The notes beneath the pieces were generated by a model. That model saw nothing but the letters and a program-made list of their open reading frames with translations, searched no databases and was not told the origin of the DNA. Position numbers and translations under genes: made by a program. A stretch of DNA of 64,000 nt from Coniferiporia sulphurascens. Lineage: Eukaryota > Basidiomycota > Agaricomycetes > Hymenochaetales > Hymenochaetaceae. The stretch is from assembly GCA_002794785.1 (NCBI GenBank), contig NBBA01000021.1:186001-250000 (forward strand). Direction: 5' to 3'. Below, piece after piece: positions 1 to 11,856 of this stretch (within the stretch, counting starts at the first letter, position 1; each line of letters opens with the position of its first letter).

Positions 1-769
1 GCTATAGTCATGCCCTTGAAGGATGGTCAAGGCTGTATTGCTGGACCGAAACAGAACTGGGTCGGAATCTACTGGCTAGCTCCGACTCTGTTGTTTACCG
101 CATCGGTAAATTACCAATGGAGTCTTTCTATCGCCGATGCGTATACTGACTTATCTCCACAATCAGTTCGCTCTCGCCCTTAACCGTTCGTTCAAGACGC
201 TCGCCGCCAAGCCCATGTCTTACTGGAAGCTGATGCTCCGCGACGGACTTAACCTCTACGGCGCAATCTGGATCGTGAACATGGTAAACATGGTCTTCTG
301 GTTCGTCGCCAAGCCGACGGACGACAGGGACACGATCAAGACCATCGTCACCTCCATGGCTGCCGTGCTCACGACGACAATGACACTGCGCATCATCCTC
401 TCTGTGCGCGGCTCTCTCGCGTCGGGCGGCTCGTTCGCAGGATCCTCGGCTGCTGGCTCCGCCGGCTCGCGTGGCGGAACGACGCACGTCATCTCGACGC
501 GCCACACTGCGGGCGCAGGCGCTCCGGGCGTGCTGAACATCAACTCGACGATCGGCGGTGTGCCGGGCCAGACTTACACGATCGGCGAGATGGCGAGCGA
601 CAAGCCGCGCAACGACTGGGACACGGATGGCAAGAGCAGCGTGAACGAGGGCAAGGAGGGCCTTGTCCCGAGCGACGACAACGTGAACATCGTCGACACG
701 CATGGCAGCCAGGGCGGCTTCGGCGTTAAGATCACGATTGACAGACAGGTCGACAGAGACTCTGGCTAA
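1..769 (+). CDS. DUF6533-like integral membrane protein, 3' end (partial)
   Basis: The gene enters from the left edge. I read exon <1-105 and exon 167-769, joined by a 61-bp intron (GT at 106, AG at 165-166); both exons are phase 0 and the stop is TAA at 767-769. The visible protein has a conserved Cys-Ile-Ala-Gly stretch and a hydrophobic segment, then, after the intron, a charged loop followed by a membrane segment rich in Leu, Ile, Val and Phe. The tail is Ser/Gly-rich and probably cytosolic. This order (Trp-rich loop, helix, 'RDG' turn, helix, low-complexity tail) is what I know from the C-terminus of basidiomycete DUF6533 multi-helix proteins, whose function is unknown. The N-terminal helices lie outside the window, so the assignment rests on the C-terminal part only. 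Confidence 0.7.
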
Positions 770-1985
770 GTGGTGCTATGGTCACTTCACACTATCTAGA
801 CTCTGGATCAGCTTCTTGCTTATTACCACTTCCACACCACGCAACGGCAACGTCTTTCCTTTCCCCTGCTATTTGTACAGTTTCAATGAGTGAGTTTCAC
901 GGGCGTTTTAAACTCCTTTCCAAAAGGATTCGCATTTGACCCAGCTTCGAGAGGGTTGACTTGGTTTTAATCTTTATCTATCGTCCCGAACTGCACAAAT
1001 CTGTTAGTATTTTCTTCTTTCTGTTCTTGACTGCCGTATATCTGTTTGTACTTGTCTGTAAGCGCTCATGCCAAGTCGTAATCGTGCTGTTATTAAATTA
1101 TGGCTGGTTGGTTTTGAAAAACTTCTTGTGAGTGGGGTAAAGACTTTCGTGTGTGTTTGTGAGGTTGGCTCCCCTTGGTGACTGCGACTGCTTGAATGTT
1201 GTGCCTTACAGCGGTGTTTAAGACGTGGAAGCTCGAACAGTTATAATAACGATACAGGAACAGGTGTATGTATCCGAGTTTGCTGCCCGTCCCGATGCTT
1301 CTTGAACATGGGTAATTCAACTTCAATATCATCCGGGGTACCACAAGTCGAGAGGCGAGCAGTAGTACAGGTGACCTAGCAACTATGTCATTCGTCAAAT
1401 GTTAGCCGCACAACCGACCCGACTTGTTGTGATTGGTTTACAAGCACAGGCAGCTATAGGATCCTTCGATATCCTGACTAGACATTGTCAAAACCAGATA
1501 TTTATGAGACACTACCGCTGTCGACGTCGCAATTTCATCGGCCAAGATTCTCAAAGATTAGGCAGTCTAGCTTAGAGAAGTGGGTGATTTAAGAGTCGCT
1601 ACTCAGAGTCGAATGATACTCCTCGGAAGGTGGTACGTTCCCTCGGATGCTGCGCTGCAGACGGAAGCAGAGGCAGAAATAGAAAGACGGTACTCGTCCA
1701 GACTAGCTTCGTCGTCGCAAACCTTCATTAGAGATTCCTGTCCTAGTAAATTATTCAGATTACTACCGCCCCCAATAATCCATATCAGCTACACACCAAC
1801 CCAGAAACGTCCAAATACGGATGTATAAACTATACAGTTCCAGCTTGCTCACAACTTCCTAATCAGGCTATTGTGTCGAAAGCCGCAGCGAACAGTCGAG
1901 ACTCGAGACCTCGTCGCCCCAAGCTAACCCGCCCGCACGCTCTTTCCCCTCAAGCAAAACACACTCCCCCCGCTACGCCACCAAA
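770..1985. other. Intergenic, no gene seen
   Basis: About 1.2 kb between the convergent/tandem ends of the DUF6533-like gene and eS19. It contains the 3' UTR of the first gene and the eS19 promoter (a pyrimidine-rich tract just before the eS19 start near 1940-1980). The short open frames here have no recognisable domain or intron-supported extension. Confidence 0.6.
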
Positions 1986-2604
1986 ATGCCCGGCGTAAGA
2001 GACGTCAGGTCCGTCGTGCACGAAGAAGTCGCACCAGGCAGAGCAGGAGGCTGACTTTGACCCCTCTTCGATTCAAACAGCGCGGAAGCGTTCATTACTG
2101 CATATGCTGCCCACCTCAAGCGCTCTGGAAAGCTCGAGGTCCCCACTTGGGTCGACATTGTGAAGACGGGTCACTACAAGGAACTCGCTCCTTACGACCC
2201 TGATTGGTACTACACCCGTGCTGGTGCGTGTCCGAATTTCAACGCGGTCTGAGCAGAACGGAGGAGAGCAGACTTTGCTAACCTCTCCTCGATATCTAGC
2301 TGCTGTCGCACGGCACATCTACTTGCGCAAGTCCGTCGGCATCGGCGCACTTGCAAAACTCCACGGTGGACGCAACCGCCGCGGGAACCGGCCGTCACAC
2401 CACGCCGACGCGTCGTCGAGCGTACAGCGTAAAGTCTGCCAGTCTCTCGAGAAGATCGGCGTGCTCGAGCTGAACGATGACGGTGGACGCCGCATTTCGC
2501 AAGATGGGCAGCGTGACCTTGACCGTATCGCAACTGCCGTCGTAGAGGCTGCGCGCGAGGAGGCTGAGGAAGAGGATGAGGACGAGGCGGAGGACGACGA
2601 GTGA
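1986..2604 (+). CDS. RPS19: 40S ribosomal protein eS19 (RPS19)
   Basis: Structural component of the small ribosomal subunit head, needed for late maturation of 18S rRNA. Three exons: 1986-2008, 2081-2223 and 2300-2604, total 471 nt, giving 156 aa. The protein reads MPGVRDVSAEAF at the start, followed by the family's conserved blocks for the '[15 protein letters not shown]' helix, the 'DPDWYYTR' turn, a central basic patch ([13 protein letters not shown]), and 'LDRIA' near the end. The C-terminus carries a long run of Glu and Asp, a common basidiomycete extension. The very short first exon (7 codons plus two bases) is typical of ribosomal protein genes, and the first ATG in a pyrimidine-rich leader fits. 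Length and motifs match the family closely; I see no defect. Confidence 0.96.
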
Positions 2605-3273
2605 GCGGATCTTTCTCGTTATTCGCACGCGTGCGCACACGCGCGGGGTGCGTTCGTTGTGTGTGCTGTTGGTGGTGGTGGCGTATTGTTCCCTCCCTCC
2701 TCTCCGCTGTTGTTTATGGTCGTCGCATGAACCTGATATGTATGGGTATGTCCTCCATGCACATAAAAGCATTTTCTCTCTCTATGCATGCATTCCATCA
2801 CCTCCCGAGTGTGTTCCTTGGAAACGGGTCTGTTCCCAAGCTACAATCACTGCCGCGGGATACTTTTTTTATCTCGATGAAGAGACCTCGAGATTAAACC
2901 TGGACAGATCGAGTCAACTGGGAAGAAAACCTCTGGATATCAAAGACTATTTATTCAGACTCTGAATTGACCAGACTAGCGCGCAAGCTTTCCTACTCGT
3001 TGTGCAATTGGGTCATTGCCTACTGATACGACGAGTAATCTAACCCTGAAGCATTGCTCACAGTGTCTAGGTCCCGAGCCGGCTATCTTCTGCTCTAATT
3101 TATCTGGGTCGCTTTATAGAATATCTAGAAGCTTTGGCGAAATCACATCGACAGACGACTCAACATTCTCGTCTACGCAGTCACATACGGCAACCGTCTC
3201 AGCTTAAAAGATGCAAGACAATTGATCGTGTTTCAGTCATGAAAATACATGACACAGAAAAGAAACCGACGAG
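2605..3273. other. Intergenic between convergent genes
   Basis: About 670 bp between the ends of eS19 (plus) and the aldo-keto reductase (minus). It should contain both 3' UTRs. It starts with a CpG- and GT-rich stretch after the eS19 stop. No gene is supported. Confidence 0.6.
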
Positions 3274-4811
3274 CTAGTCACGCAGCCAGCGCACACCCGT
3301 AAACAGGATCGCAGCAAGGAACACTGGGAGAGCGCGTAGACCTACCCTACTTGAGTACAGGGTGGCAGGGGGACCCTTTGCGCCGGCCTCCTCGATAGCT
3401 GCGATGTCTTCGTCTGAGAGGTTGGCTTGATGCCAGTCGCGAGTGTCAGCTAAGAGTATGGGGGAGATAAATAAGGGGGGAGACCCACGTAGTTCGCCTA
3501 CTGCGAGATACTCCTCGAGACGTTCTTTCTTCGTCGTCGTCCTGTATGTTGAGTGATTCAGTAGGTGGAAAGCCAATTAATCGAGATAAGGAATGGCCCT
3601 ACGTGACGATCACAACGCCCTTGCTCTTCACCCATGCGAATATAACCTGGGCGGGCGTCGCGCCGATACGCTCGCCGATGCTTTTTAGGACGGGGTCGAC
3701 CGGCCCACCGGGCTGCTGAGTTATTGGGCTGCGGGATTCAGGACCAGTAAGTATGGGAGCTTTTGAGTGAGAGGAGGGGCACCGCTGACGTGAGTGAGCT
3801 GTATGCCTCGAGTATGATTCCTTGCTTCGCAGAGTATTCGACGAGGTCCTTGTTCTGGGCCCAGTTGTACGGGTGGAAGCGGACCTAGAAAAATAATAAT
3901 TCACATAGATTGAGCGGATGATAATTATTGGTTTGTAGAGTAAGGACGACAAACTTGGTTTACGCTGGGCTTTATCTTCGCTGTCTTCCCGAGAGTTTCT
4001 AGCTGTTCAACTGAGAAGTTGCTGACTCCGATACTCCTATATTGACATACGGGAGGATATCGGTTACTACTAAGCGCATACACCTGAGCTGAGTTGAGTG
4101 CACGCACTTGACTAAACCTGCGTCTTTTGCCTTCTCGAACTCGCTCCACGTATTCTCTATCGTACCTTCCACGTTCGCAGGCGAGTGGATAAGGTACAAG
4201 TCGATGTACTTCAGGCCGAGCTGCAGCAAGAGACGAGAAATCTTGTCAGCCCTTCTCCCATTTTAATCGCAGGACACATAGAACCACCCCCTCCTTCCGG
4301 GAGATAGTTCCGATGAAGATGTACCTTTTGCAGACTCGCCCCGAGCGCCTCGCTGACTTTCCCAATGCCTCCGTACTTGGTCGTCACGAACAGGTCGTCG
4401 CGCTGGAGACCCTCCTCCCGCAGCGCGTCGCCGACGAACTCCTCGTTAGCGTACCCTGTATGTTTATCAGTAAGGACCAGGTGCGGTAAAACAGGCAAGC
4501 CTGGGGGAGAAGACGCGACGTACGCTGTGCAGTGTCGATATGGGAGAAGCCGTTCTCGAGTGCTTGCTCGACGTAGTCCGTCACGTCCTGCATGCGAGTA
4601 GAAGTTGCAACCCCGTCACCAATAATACTGTGAGATCATGAACGCCTTCGCGACTTGAGGGAAACAGATGCACCTTCCCCCTCATCGTCGACCCCGTGCC
4701 GAACGCAATGGCCGGGATCTGCGAATAGATATGTTAGTCTCCGTCCTCTACACACTTGTACATAGGGCCTACCTCGTTCCCGTCATTAAGTTTTATCACC
4801 CCGAACGACAT
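3274..4811 (-). CDS. Aldo-keto reductase with C-terminal membrane anchor
   Basis: NAD(P)H-dependent oxidoreductase of the AKR superfamily; the substrate is not predictable. Ten exons on the minus strand: 4811-4773, 4718-4674, 4587-4524, 4455-4325, 4220-4108, 4036-3955, 3884-3790, 3728-3603, 3541-3489 and 3425-3274, total 900 nt, 299 aa. The catalytic tetrad is visible as Asp46 (SHIDTAQ), Tyr51, Lys76 (TTKYGG) and His105 (YLIHSP). 'IGVSNF' and 'VIVTTTTKKERLEEYL' are the usual barrel strand 6 and cofactor-binding blocks. The last 20 residues form a hydrophobic helix (about 279-297) ending in Trp-Leu-Arg-Asp, which looks like a tail anchor and is uncommon in this otherwise cytosolic family. The final intron has two possible acceptors: a TAG one, or a CAAG one at 3426 that I prefer because it restores the family spacing. 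Confidence 0.9.
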
Positions 4812-5217
4812 GGTGAGCTTATCCAGCTAGCAACTGGTGGTGGGAGCTTAAGAACCTTCACGCAGAATAAAAATACGACGGGTAGCCGAGACCTGCATGA
4901 TGGTGAGACTATGTAGTCACGACGAGTAGACGTTCCGCGTGGCGTGCTGATAAGATAAACGCTCGCCAGCCATGGTCTCTCTCTTGATTTGTCATTTTCT
5001 AGTATTACTAAAGGACTAGACTATGTAGTACTAGAACTACGTATGCATAATCGGAGAGGACCTTGACGCCTTTCTGCAGTGACGATTGGACGACACGAAT
5101 TGGCGCATCCCCTCCATACATCCGGCAGTCCTGCCTCAAAATAAAGCAGCTACGATGGTGCTCTAGCGCGATGCTGACGCGATGCGGCGAGAGAGGACTC
5201 GAATCTGCAAGCTTCTA
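4812..5217. other. Intergenic, promoter region of the aldo-keto reductase
   Basis: About 400 bp between the aldo-keto reductase start and the Sen54 stop, both on the minus strand. No further coding sequence is supported. Confidence 0.5.
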
Positions 5218-6929
5218 TCACGCCATCGGCCACTCGTCGAACGCGCCCTGGCAAAAGCGGAAGAAGCTGATCGTACCAGCGTCGACGGCGGCGACGACGA
5301 TCATCTTCTTGCCGTTTTTCAGTATCTGGAACGGGTTCGGCCGACGAGGGCGCAAGAGCGGGTCCGTTTCACTATTGGCTGGATCTTTACTGAGAAAGAA
5401 GAGAGCACGAAATATCCGACGTAGATAATCCAAGAGCAATTTTGAGCGGGTCGGGGTTTCCGATGCAGATGTTGATTTAGGGGAATCTTTCTCGACGTTA
5501 GACATGACCTTGGCTTGCATTTGTCGTTTCCGAGAAACAGGTGGCGGTAGTTCTGGTAACTCTTCAAATAACCTAGTGAGCTCCTGAAGCGTTGGCATTG
5601 GTGTCGATCGTCCGCTGCAACCGCAGGGTGGTGATCAGTCGGGGCGAGTAATTGTACAGGAGATATCCCATGCTTGTTGTACTTACTTAACGACGATAAG
5701 AGAGTAATCGGGTGGTGGGGGCGCGGTTTTTCGGAAGGGCGTAGAAGGCTTGTAGATGTTGAAGAAAACTTCATACGGCGAGGGAGGCTGCGGGTCGGAT
5801 TGAACGCGATGATAAATAGGTAAATCGTACCCGGACGGTATGAATCTCAAGGCTGAGAAAACCGAGGCTAAGAGGCATTGTAAGCTCGCCGAAAAACCGG
5901 GAGACAAGAAACGTCGGACGGACCATATGACAGAAAGCGGTGTACAGGTCCGTATGTTCTTAACGGTCTCCACCAGTTGATATTAGTCGTACCGAGCCCG
6001 AGGATTCGGCGGAATGGTGTTAGTATCAGCTCAGCAACACGCGATATTACACCTTGACTGGGCTTCAGCGCAGATTTGCCGAGGAAGCGCGTGGGGGTGA
6101 GATAGAAAGCGCTCGGGGCGCGCGTACGAGTTACGGTGTAACCAAGACGCTTCAGGTATGCAAATACCTAGGGAACGCGGGCACGGGCTTGTTTGCTTTA
6201 TATCTCGCTGAAAACACGAGAAATGGATAGGATGAATCTACTCACTTGATATCGTTCCAACGTAAGGTCCTCTCGACCGATCATCTGCGTATATGCCTGC
6301 TGCACAGTCATTGGCGTTCCGTCTACGTCCCCATCCATCTCAACATGACGCATACCATCGACCTGTGCCCAACAGAACATGCTCCCACGTTCGATTAGAT
6401 ATAGAGCCTCTTCAGGTAGGAGCTCGACAGCCTTTTCAGCCTTCTTTTCCTTCTGGACATCGTTAAGCGTACTCCCCCGCGGAACGTTGTGGCCCATAGT
6501 TAAGAGGTGGTTCCCTCGGGCACTCAAGACACGAGCACGCGCGATCTCCGGGCACCACACGGCGTAGCTAGCCACTTTGCTGGAGAAAGGAGCCGTTTGT
6601 ATCACCGAAAGTAGAAAGAAAAAAACGCGCATAAAAAGCTATACGCACCTTGACACGGTGCGTTCAACGTCAAGCGCGCTGAACATCGCCGCGCGCACAC
6701 GTTCGAGCTTGTGCTGTTGCAAATTTGTTCCCGAGCCGTTTGCGGGTTCGAACTCTTTATCCCCACGTTTCGGGATGAAAGGTTTGCTTGGGCCTGCGGA
6801 AGCCAGCGCGGTGAGCTTGGTCCAATCGGGCCCGCCGTCGTCCTCGTCGGACGACTGCCCAGCATCTTCAGGATTATTTGTGATTTCCGCAGGTATGTTA
6901 GATGTCGGTCTCTCGAGTACGTCGTCCAT
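5218..6929 (-). CDS. SEN54: tRNA-splicing endonuclease subunit Sen54
   Basis: Structural subunit of the heterotetrameric enzyme that cuts introns out of pre-tRNAs. Five exons on minus: 6929-6649, 6579-6246, 6167-5924, 5867-5687 and 5614-5218; 1437 nt, 478 aa. The N-terminal Sen54 domain is recognised by a basic region followed by LPEEALYLIERG at residues 148-159, the hallmark of the family. Further on come 'FAYLKRLGYTVTRT' and 'FYLTPTRFLGKSALKP', then a proline-rich linker ('NIYKPSTPFRKTAPPPPDYS'). The C-terminus ('FQILKNGKKMIVVAAVDAG') is the nuclease-like fold without catalytic residues, as expected for Sen54. Exon 4 has an alternative acceptor (5852 instead of 5867) that changes five residues. 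The acidic N-terminus (Glu/Asp/Asn-rich, residues 1-40) is low complexity. Confidence 0.92.
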
Positions 6930-7145
6930 GATCTGTTGACGGGCTCGTCTTCCAGTAAAGTGTGCTAAGATCCAGATGCTCGTTAGGCAAATAGCAGACG
7001 TTACGCAAAAGGAAACTGACTCAATTCAAAAACTTTACATTACGCGCGGCATTACAAGAATTCCTGATCTCTCCAGCTAAATAATATTCAGTACAAAAAA
7101 TGGTGACAGGGGGTAGGCATTATTACGTATATAAGTCCAAGTAAA

Positions 7146-8541
7146 CTAAGAAGGGGGTTGTGTCGGATCAGCGACAGAAATGTCATCGGAAAAGAAGTCT
7201 GCTAATTCGTGTTCAACAGTGTCAATATTCGTCTGTAATATCTCTTTTAAAAGTTTTCTGCAAGTCCCACACACATCTTGATTCTTGAGAAAAAATCAGA
7301 ACTACACGTGAACGACAAGTGAGACCTTTTAAGACTTACCACCATACACGTACGATTGTCAAATGAGGCCACGACTACTTTTAGTCGACCAGTGACATCG
7401 GCCAGATTCAAGTTCTTTACATCCTCGCTGGCGACGTGTTCTTTCCAAATTTTGTCCCAGGTTCCAATGCAGCTGCGGTAATTACGCGTATCGCACATAC
7501 CAGACCTCTTCGGCGAGACCTTTGGTGGATTTTTTCGTAAGCGTTCCCATAAACTGGTAAGACGATAGTATCCGTTCAAAATGCGCAGGCGACGATGGGG
7601 AACGGCACGCATCATGGGTAGTTCCCAAAATTCGGGTCCACGAAGCATTGCGGAATAGTATACAGAACCAGTAAGCATGAGATCAGGCGGCTTAAGCTGG
7701 TCAGCCAACAACAACGCGATCTCGTTGTAGCCGGGCGATTCCATAGCAAGTTTCCGAAATGAAAAGACTAATGTTTCGAGTAGTCCACTGTGGTTGCAGA
7801 GCTGTGCAATGCGGATGATCTCCATGATTTGTTTGCGTTCCACCGGCTTCGACTCGCGCAGGGGAAAAGGCTGTCGCGCAATAAATCTATCAATGACGTC
7901 ACATGCCCAGGTCTCCAACGACTTGAAGGAGTATTTGACCGCGAGGTTGACAATGTCAAGAAGTTTGGGTACAGGGAACTGCTCACGGTGGAGATCCTGA
8001 ATCTCGTGTGGCCTATTTGATTACCGCTCAGGACGTGAGGGGTAAATATGGAAGAAAATACTTACATGGCATACAGGGCCCAAAGGAAGTGACGGAACTC
8101 TTCCACTGTATCTCCCTGCAGGACAACAGGACTTTCGTCGGTAGTTCCTTCAGGGTTATTCCCTCCTTGGGGTAGCGTGAACAACGTGGAAAACGAGGAA
8201 GAACCTCGTGATATAATTGTGCGGTGTATCTAGAGTGCAGTCCGATGCTCCCGATCAAATTTTTTAGCAGGACCAAGCGTGGTGCGTACATTGAAATGCG
8301 TGTCTTCGACACGGATTATACAGCTTCCGTCTGTAAAATAGTAGTCCTCGTCGTGTTTGATGATTGTCGGACTAATAGTGGGCTTCGCAATAGCAGAATC
8401 GCCATTTCGAGTTCGTAGACGCCGGCCATCTGGGATGGCGAGTGACTTAAGCACCCTTGGACGCTTTTTGGAGGGTTTCTGTGACTCAGATTCTAAGTCA
8501 ATGTAGTGACGAGGCAACGGTACAGAGTCGGCCGACGACAT
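7146..8541 (-). CDS. BTB/POZ-domain protein, paralogue 1
   Basis: One of three paralogues in this window (others at 13133-14532 and about 47214-48464). Four exons on minus: 8541-8290, 8229-8066, 8012-7340 and 7283-7146; 1227 nt, 408 aa. After a variable charged N-terminus come 'DEDYYFTDGSCIIRVEDT' and 'FNIHRTIISRGSSSFSTLF', the start of a BTB fold. 'ESPVVLQGDTVEEFRHFLWALYAM' and 'VPKLLDIVNLAVKYSFKSLETWA' finish the domain. A helical C-terminal half contains 'GPEFWELPMMRAVPHRRLRILNGYY'. BTB domains mediate dimerisation and often act as Cullin-3 adaptors; the function of this basidiomycete family is not known to me. All introns sit at the same codon positions as in the other two copies. The start is the Met before the SSADSV sequence; an upstream in-frame Met (8616) is possible. 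Confidence 0.85.
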
Positions 8542-9413
8542 TCTAAGACAAAGATTGGCGTTAAAGAGAAATAAGTGAAAGAGGGGACTGGTTTGTTGCA
8601 GGTGATGGAGAGCCAAGTCCTAGCCGAGGACTGAGCAGTTACCGAGGTTCTTGGTTGAGTATCCTCAGCATCCGATATCTTATCTTCATTCTTGTCTGCA
8701 TATGCATGGTCTATTTTTTAGGTTAGGGCTAGTTATGATGGGGCGAGGCCCTCGCTATTACCATACTTGGATTTTCCGAGCCGAGGCAAGAGTATATATC
8801 TTTTCAAACTCGTTCGTCACAGGACTGGGTTTTTTGTAATACTAAGACTCCGTTTATGGAAAATTCTAGGACTAAAAGGCAAGAAGATACAGGCGGGTCA
8901 GAAAGGTACTCCAAGTCATTCCAACAAAACCACGTAATGTTAAAGCGGCATGGTTTCCGTACAAAGTCGAATAAACGAACTACTGGGGGGTTTCAAGGTT
9001 GAATCGGACGAAAGTGACAGATAAGTCATTGGGTTGTGGCTGGAAGTACACTGCAAGGTCTTGAAATATACATTTTTTTGCGGAGGATTGGCAGGTGAGA
9101 GGCGATATGGAGAATGTAGAACGTGACAAACGGGCTAAGTGCAGCCGACTCGGAAATGTACAAGGCCGTGAGCAACAATTGCGACAATCAATTGCTACGA
9201 TATTTGTTGTCCTATAAACATCCTGCAAGATGTACACCGGACCGAATCGGCAATGGCATTTTATCGACGGAGTCTTTTTACCAACTCAAGCGGTACACTG
9301 GCCAGTCAAAACAATCACAACCAAGCTCACTACAGGGTCCAAGTCATAGCATCTTTATTTGTCACATAACTCAAATATATTAAAGGATACGTGGCCAATG
9401 GCAGAGCCTGACT
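8542..9413. other. Intergenic, no gene seen
   Basis: About 870 bp between the start of BTB paralogue 1 and the end of the hydrophobin gene. It is AT-richer than its surroundings. I found no supported gene or RNA. Confidence 0.5.
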
Positions 9414-9890
9414 TCACAGAGCACGCGTGCAGTTCATGTTCTCTACATCCACTTTATTTGTAATATTTTCAGCAAACTTGAACAACTCGGAAACTTAGTA
9501 AACAAGGCACTTACATAGTCCTGGGCCGCAGCACGCGACTGCAGCGGGACAGATCTTGACATCAGGAATGGAATAAAAGGGTCTGCTGTAAAGTGTTGCG
9601 CAAGGGCGTGCATTAGTCTTAACATGATCTATCAAATCATTCTCTATGCTGAACGGACCATCCGAGTCCAACTGGTGCGGCCCCATCTGGTGGGTCCTGT
9701 ATGCGACATATGAGCTCATGCAGGGAGGCATAATTCCTATTAGGCTCACCATTAAGCTTGCGCAGCAGAACGGGGCTGTGCCTGACGCGCATACAGGCAG
9801 GAGAATACCGCCTTGGGGGAGAGCGTATGAGAGAACTGTGAGTGACGCCAGAGTAATAGCAAAGAGGCTCGAAATGAATCTGGTGAGCAT
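9414..9890 (-). CDS. Class I hydrophobin (predicted)
   Basis: Small secreted amphipathic protein of the type that coats aerial hyphae and fruit bodies. Three exons on minus: 9890-9750, 9686-9515 and 9451-9414, total 351 nt, 116 aa. Residues 1-22 form a clear signal peptide (Leu/Phe/Ala-rich core ending SYA-LPQ). The spliced protein has eight cysteines in the hydrophobin order C-CC-C-C-CC-C: Cys34, 42, 43, 76, 93, 99, 100 and 112, with spacings 7, 32, 16, 5 and 11. The unspliced frame hides this: intron 1 (donor GTGAGC after codon 47) would add an extra Cys, and intron 2 hides Cys112. Intron 1 could also end at 9672 (five residues shorter). Intron 2 ends at an AAAG acceptor, which is less usual. 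Expected location is the cell wall or the medium. Confidence 0.75.
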
Positions 9891-11106
9891 CGTTGCTGTG
9901 GAGGGTGTAAAGCTATTAAAACCTGAGGAGGGGAGCTATTTGATAGCGTAAAGGACTACGGCACGAGCGGATTTTATAGGCAAAAATGCATGGAAGAATT
10001 CAAATCACCCAGAGCACCACTTGTCTGGAAACGAATGGCGGCGCAAGTCGAACAGTTTTGCACGCCAACATGACAAGCCAGCTCATACTCTTCTCAGAAG
10101 AATGCAAGGAGGATCGTCATAAATAAACGAGCCGTCGATGTCGTGGGATTGATTGTCGACAAATCGAAAAAGTGAAGACCTTTTGTTCCGCTCATTCTGC
10201 TGATACATAGGCCTGTGTAAAGGCTCGCGTATGAAGCTATCCAATCTAGCTGACGCATTAAAGTTCGGGGCCCCAGAAAGGTGGTGATACAGTGAACAAT
10301 ATATCAGTGGTCGTGCGGTATCCTCCTCCAATCTGGGATGTCCAGCCAAGATAAATCATTGATCTGTCTAACAGAATGGAGTCCCGCCACTGTCGACATC
10401 GTGATTTCAGCAGCCAGCATCATCGGAGTATCTGACAGTCCAACACATAGGTGGATACACGAGAATCACCAGTTATTACGGAAACAACAAAGTTACTCGG
10501 GAGCTCCGAGTCCTGATGCGTCCGGATGTATGCCAGACGAACACAGGCGTGAATCTTCCATCACACGTCTACCTCACGTACCATATAGGATGGGACCCAT
10601 CATACGGTTCATATAGCCCTCCCTTTTGATCTAAACTGAAAAGTGCAGACACGACCAATTCCTGATTCTTGTCTCCGACTAATACTCGTATTTGAAGCGG
10701 AGTTCTGTTCTGACTTTAAAATTGCGCGGACGGAGACACAATAATCGCACGTGACGGCGCGCCAGCCACTAATACTCAGGCGAGAAACTCAAACTAACAA
10801 CATATCGTGAAGAGGGACGAACTTGTTATTAGACGAACTCGTAATTTCATATAAAATCAACCTGCAACGTCCCGTAAATATCGACATAGCGACTCCATGA
10901 ATCGGCAGAGTCTAGTCTCTCGTCCAGCACTTCGAGCCCGAGTCAGTAGGCAAGGTCTGGAATCTGAGGAATTATGTTTCTGACCAACGTCCGCCCATGA
11001 GACACACCCATTCCTGATATAAACCCCACGTCCAGCCACGTACCCCCCATCTACATCTTACTTTGCAACCCCACGCACACAACTACCAATATCTATTCTA
11101 CTGATC
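9891..11106. promoter_or_regulatory. Intergenic; hydrophobin upstream region and promoter of the 11.1 kb gene
   Basis: About 1.2 kb between two divergent genes. A TATA-like TATAAA lies at 11018-11023, about 84 bp upstream of the plus-strand start at 11107. Another AT-rich box lies near 10849. No gene is supported inside the spacer. Confidence 0.45.
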
Positions 11107-11856
11107 ATGTCTGCGACATCATCCTTTTTGCGCGCCCAGTACTCCCAGCAATCTATCGACGAGGGGATGCGCCCCCTCCCCCACGGTGTGCAGGACGCAC
11201 CTGGGCTCCTCGATGCGAGCGACGACGACATCATAATTCCGATTCAAGTGGGGACCGACGACTGGAGCCTTGGCGACACGACACCCGATCAGTTTGCGCG
11301 GACACCAAGTTTGGTCGACTGGCCCTCTCCCGACTCGATGGACGCCGCCTATCGTCCCGTTATCTACACGGTCCATAGAGGGCAGGCTGTTCGGACGCCT
11401 GCCCGCGGGGAGCGCAGGGAGCTTGTGGGACTTGGGATAAGCGTAGGTTCCGAGCCACTGATTCCCCGTTTACCTGCAGGAGCTTTTGTCCCTCGACTGG
11501 TCCCCGACCCGCACGATGAGATCCCGGCTCACTTCAACGAGGAGCAGGTAAGACTCTGCGAGCGGATCCTGGTCGACATCCGTGGCGCCTGTACGGAACG
11601 CGGCCTACGCGGACTCGGGTTCGCCAACGTTCCGGAACTGGCGCTCACGATGTCGACTGCGACGCTCATCTCGGCCCCGACTGCGCCTGTCCGACCGCCA
11701 CTGGAGAGGCCGCTCAGCAAACCCTGGTTCTCGACGATACAAGAGAAGCAGTTCAAGATGTCGCAGCTGCCGGTTCGGATGAGGATGCGACTCTACGTCT
11801 CGGACCTGGGGAGGGCGGTGAAGCGTGTGTTGGGGATGCAGGTGGAAGAGGACTAG
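11107..11856 (+). CDS. Hypothetical protein, single exon
   Basis: Uninterrupted frame of 249 codons. I recognise no domain. The first third is acidic (DDDIIIP stretch at about 39-46), the middle is rich in Pro and Arg, and the last 40 residues are basic and helix-like (RMRMRLYVSDLGRAVKRVLG). There is no signal peptide or membrane segment. GC-rich third positions and a TATAAA 84 bp upstream support a real gene. An intron-free gene of this size is unusual next to its intron-rich neighbours. The ATG is the first in frame and follows a pyrimidine-rich leader. Confidence 0.7.
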   Translation: MSATSSFLRAQYSQQSIDEGMRPLPHGVQDAPGLLDASDDDIIIPIQVGTDDWSLGDTTPDQFARTPSLVDWPSPDSMDAAYRPVIYTVHRGQAVRTPARGERRELVGLGISVGSEPLIPRLPAGAFVPRLVPDPHDEIPAHFNEEQVRLCERILVDIRGACTERGLRGLGFANVPELALTMSTATLISAPTAPVRPPLERPLSKPWFSTIQEKQFKMSQLPVRMRMRLYVSDLGRAVKRVLGMQVEED

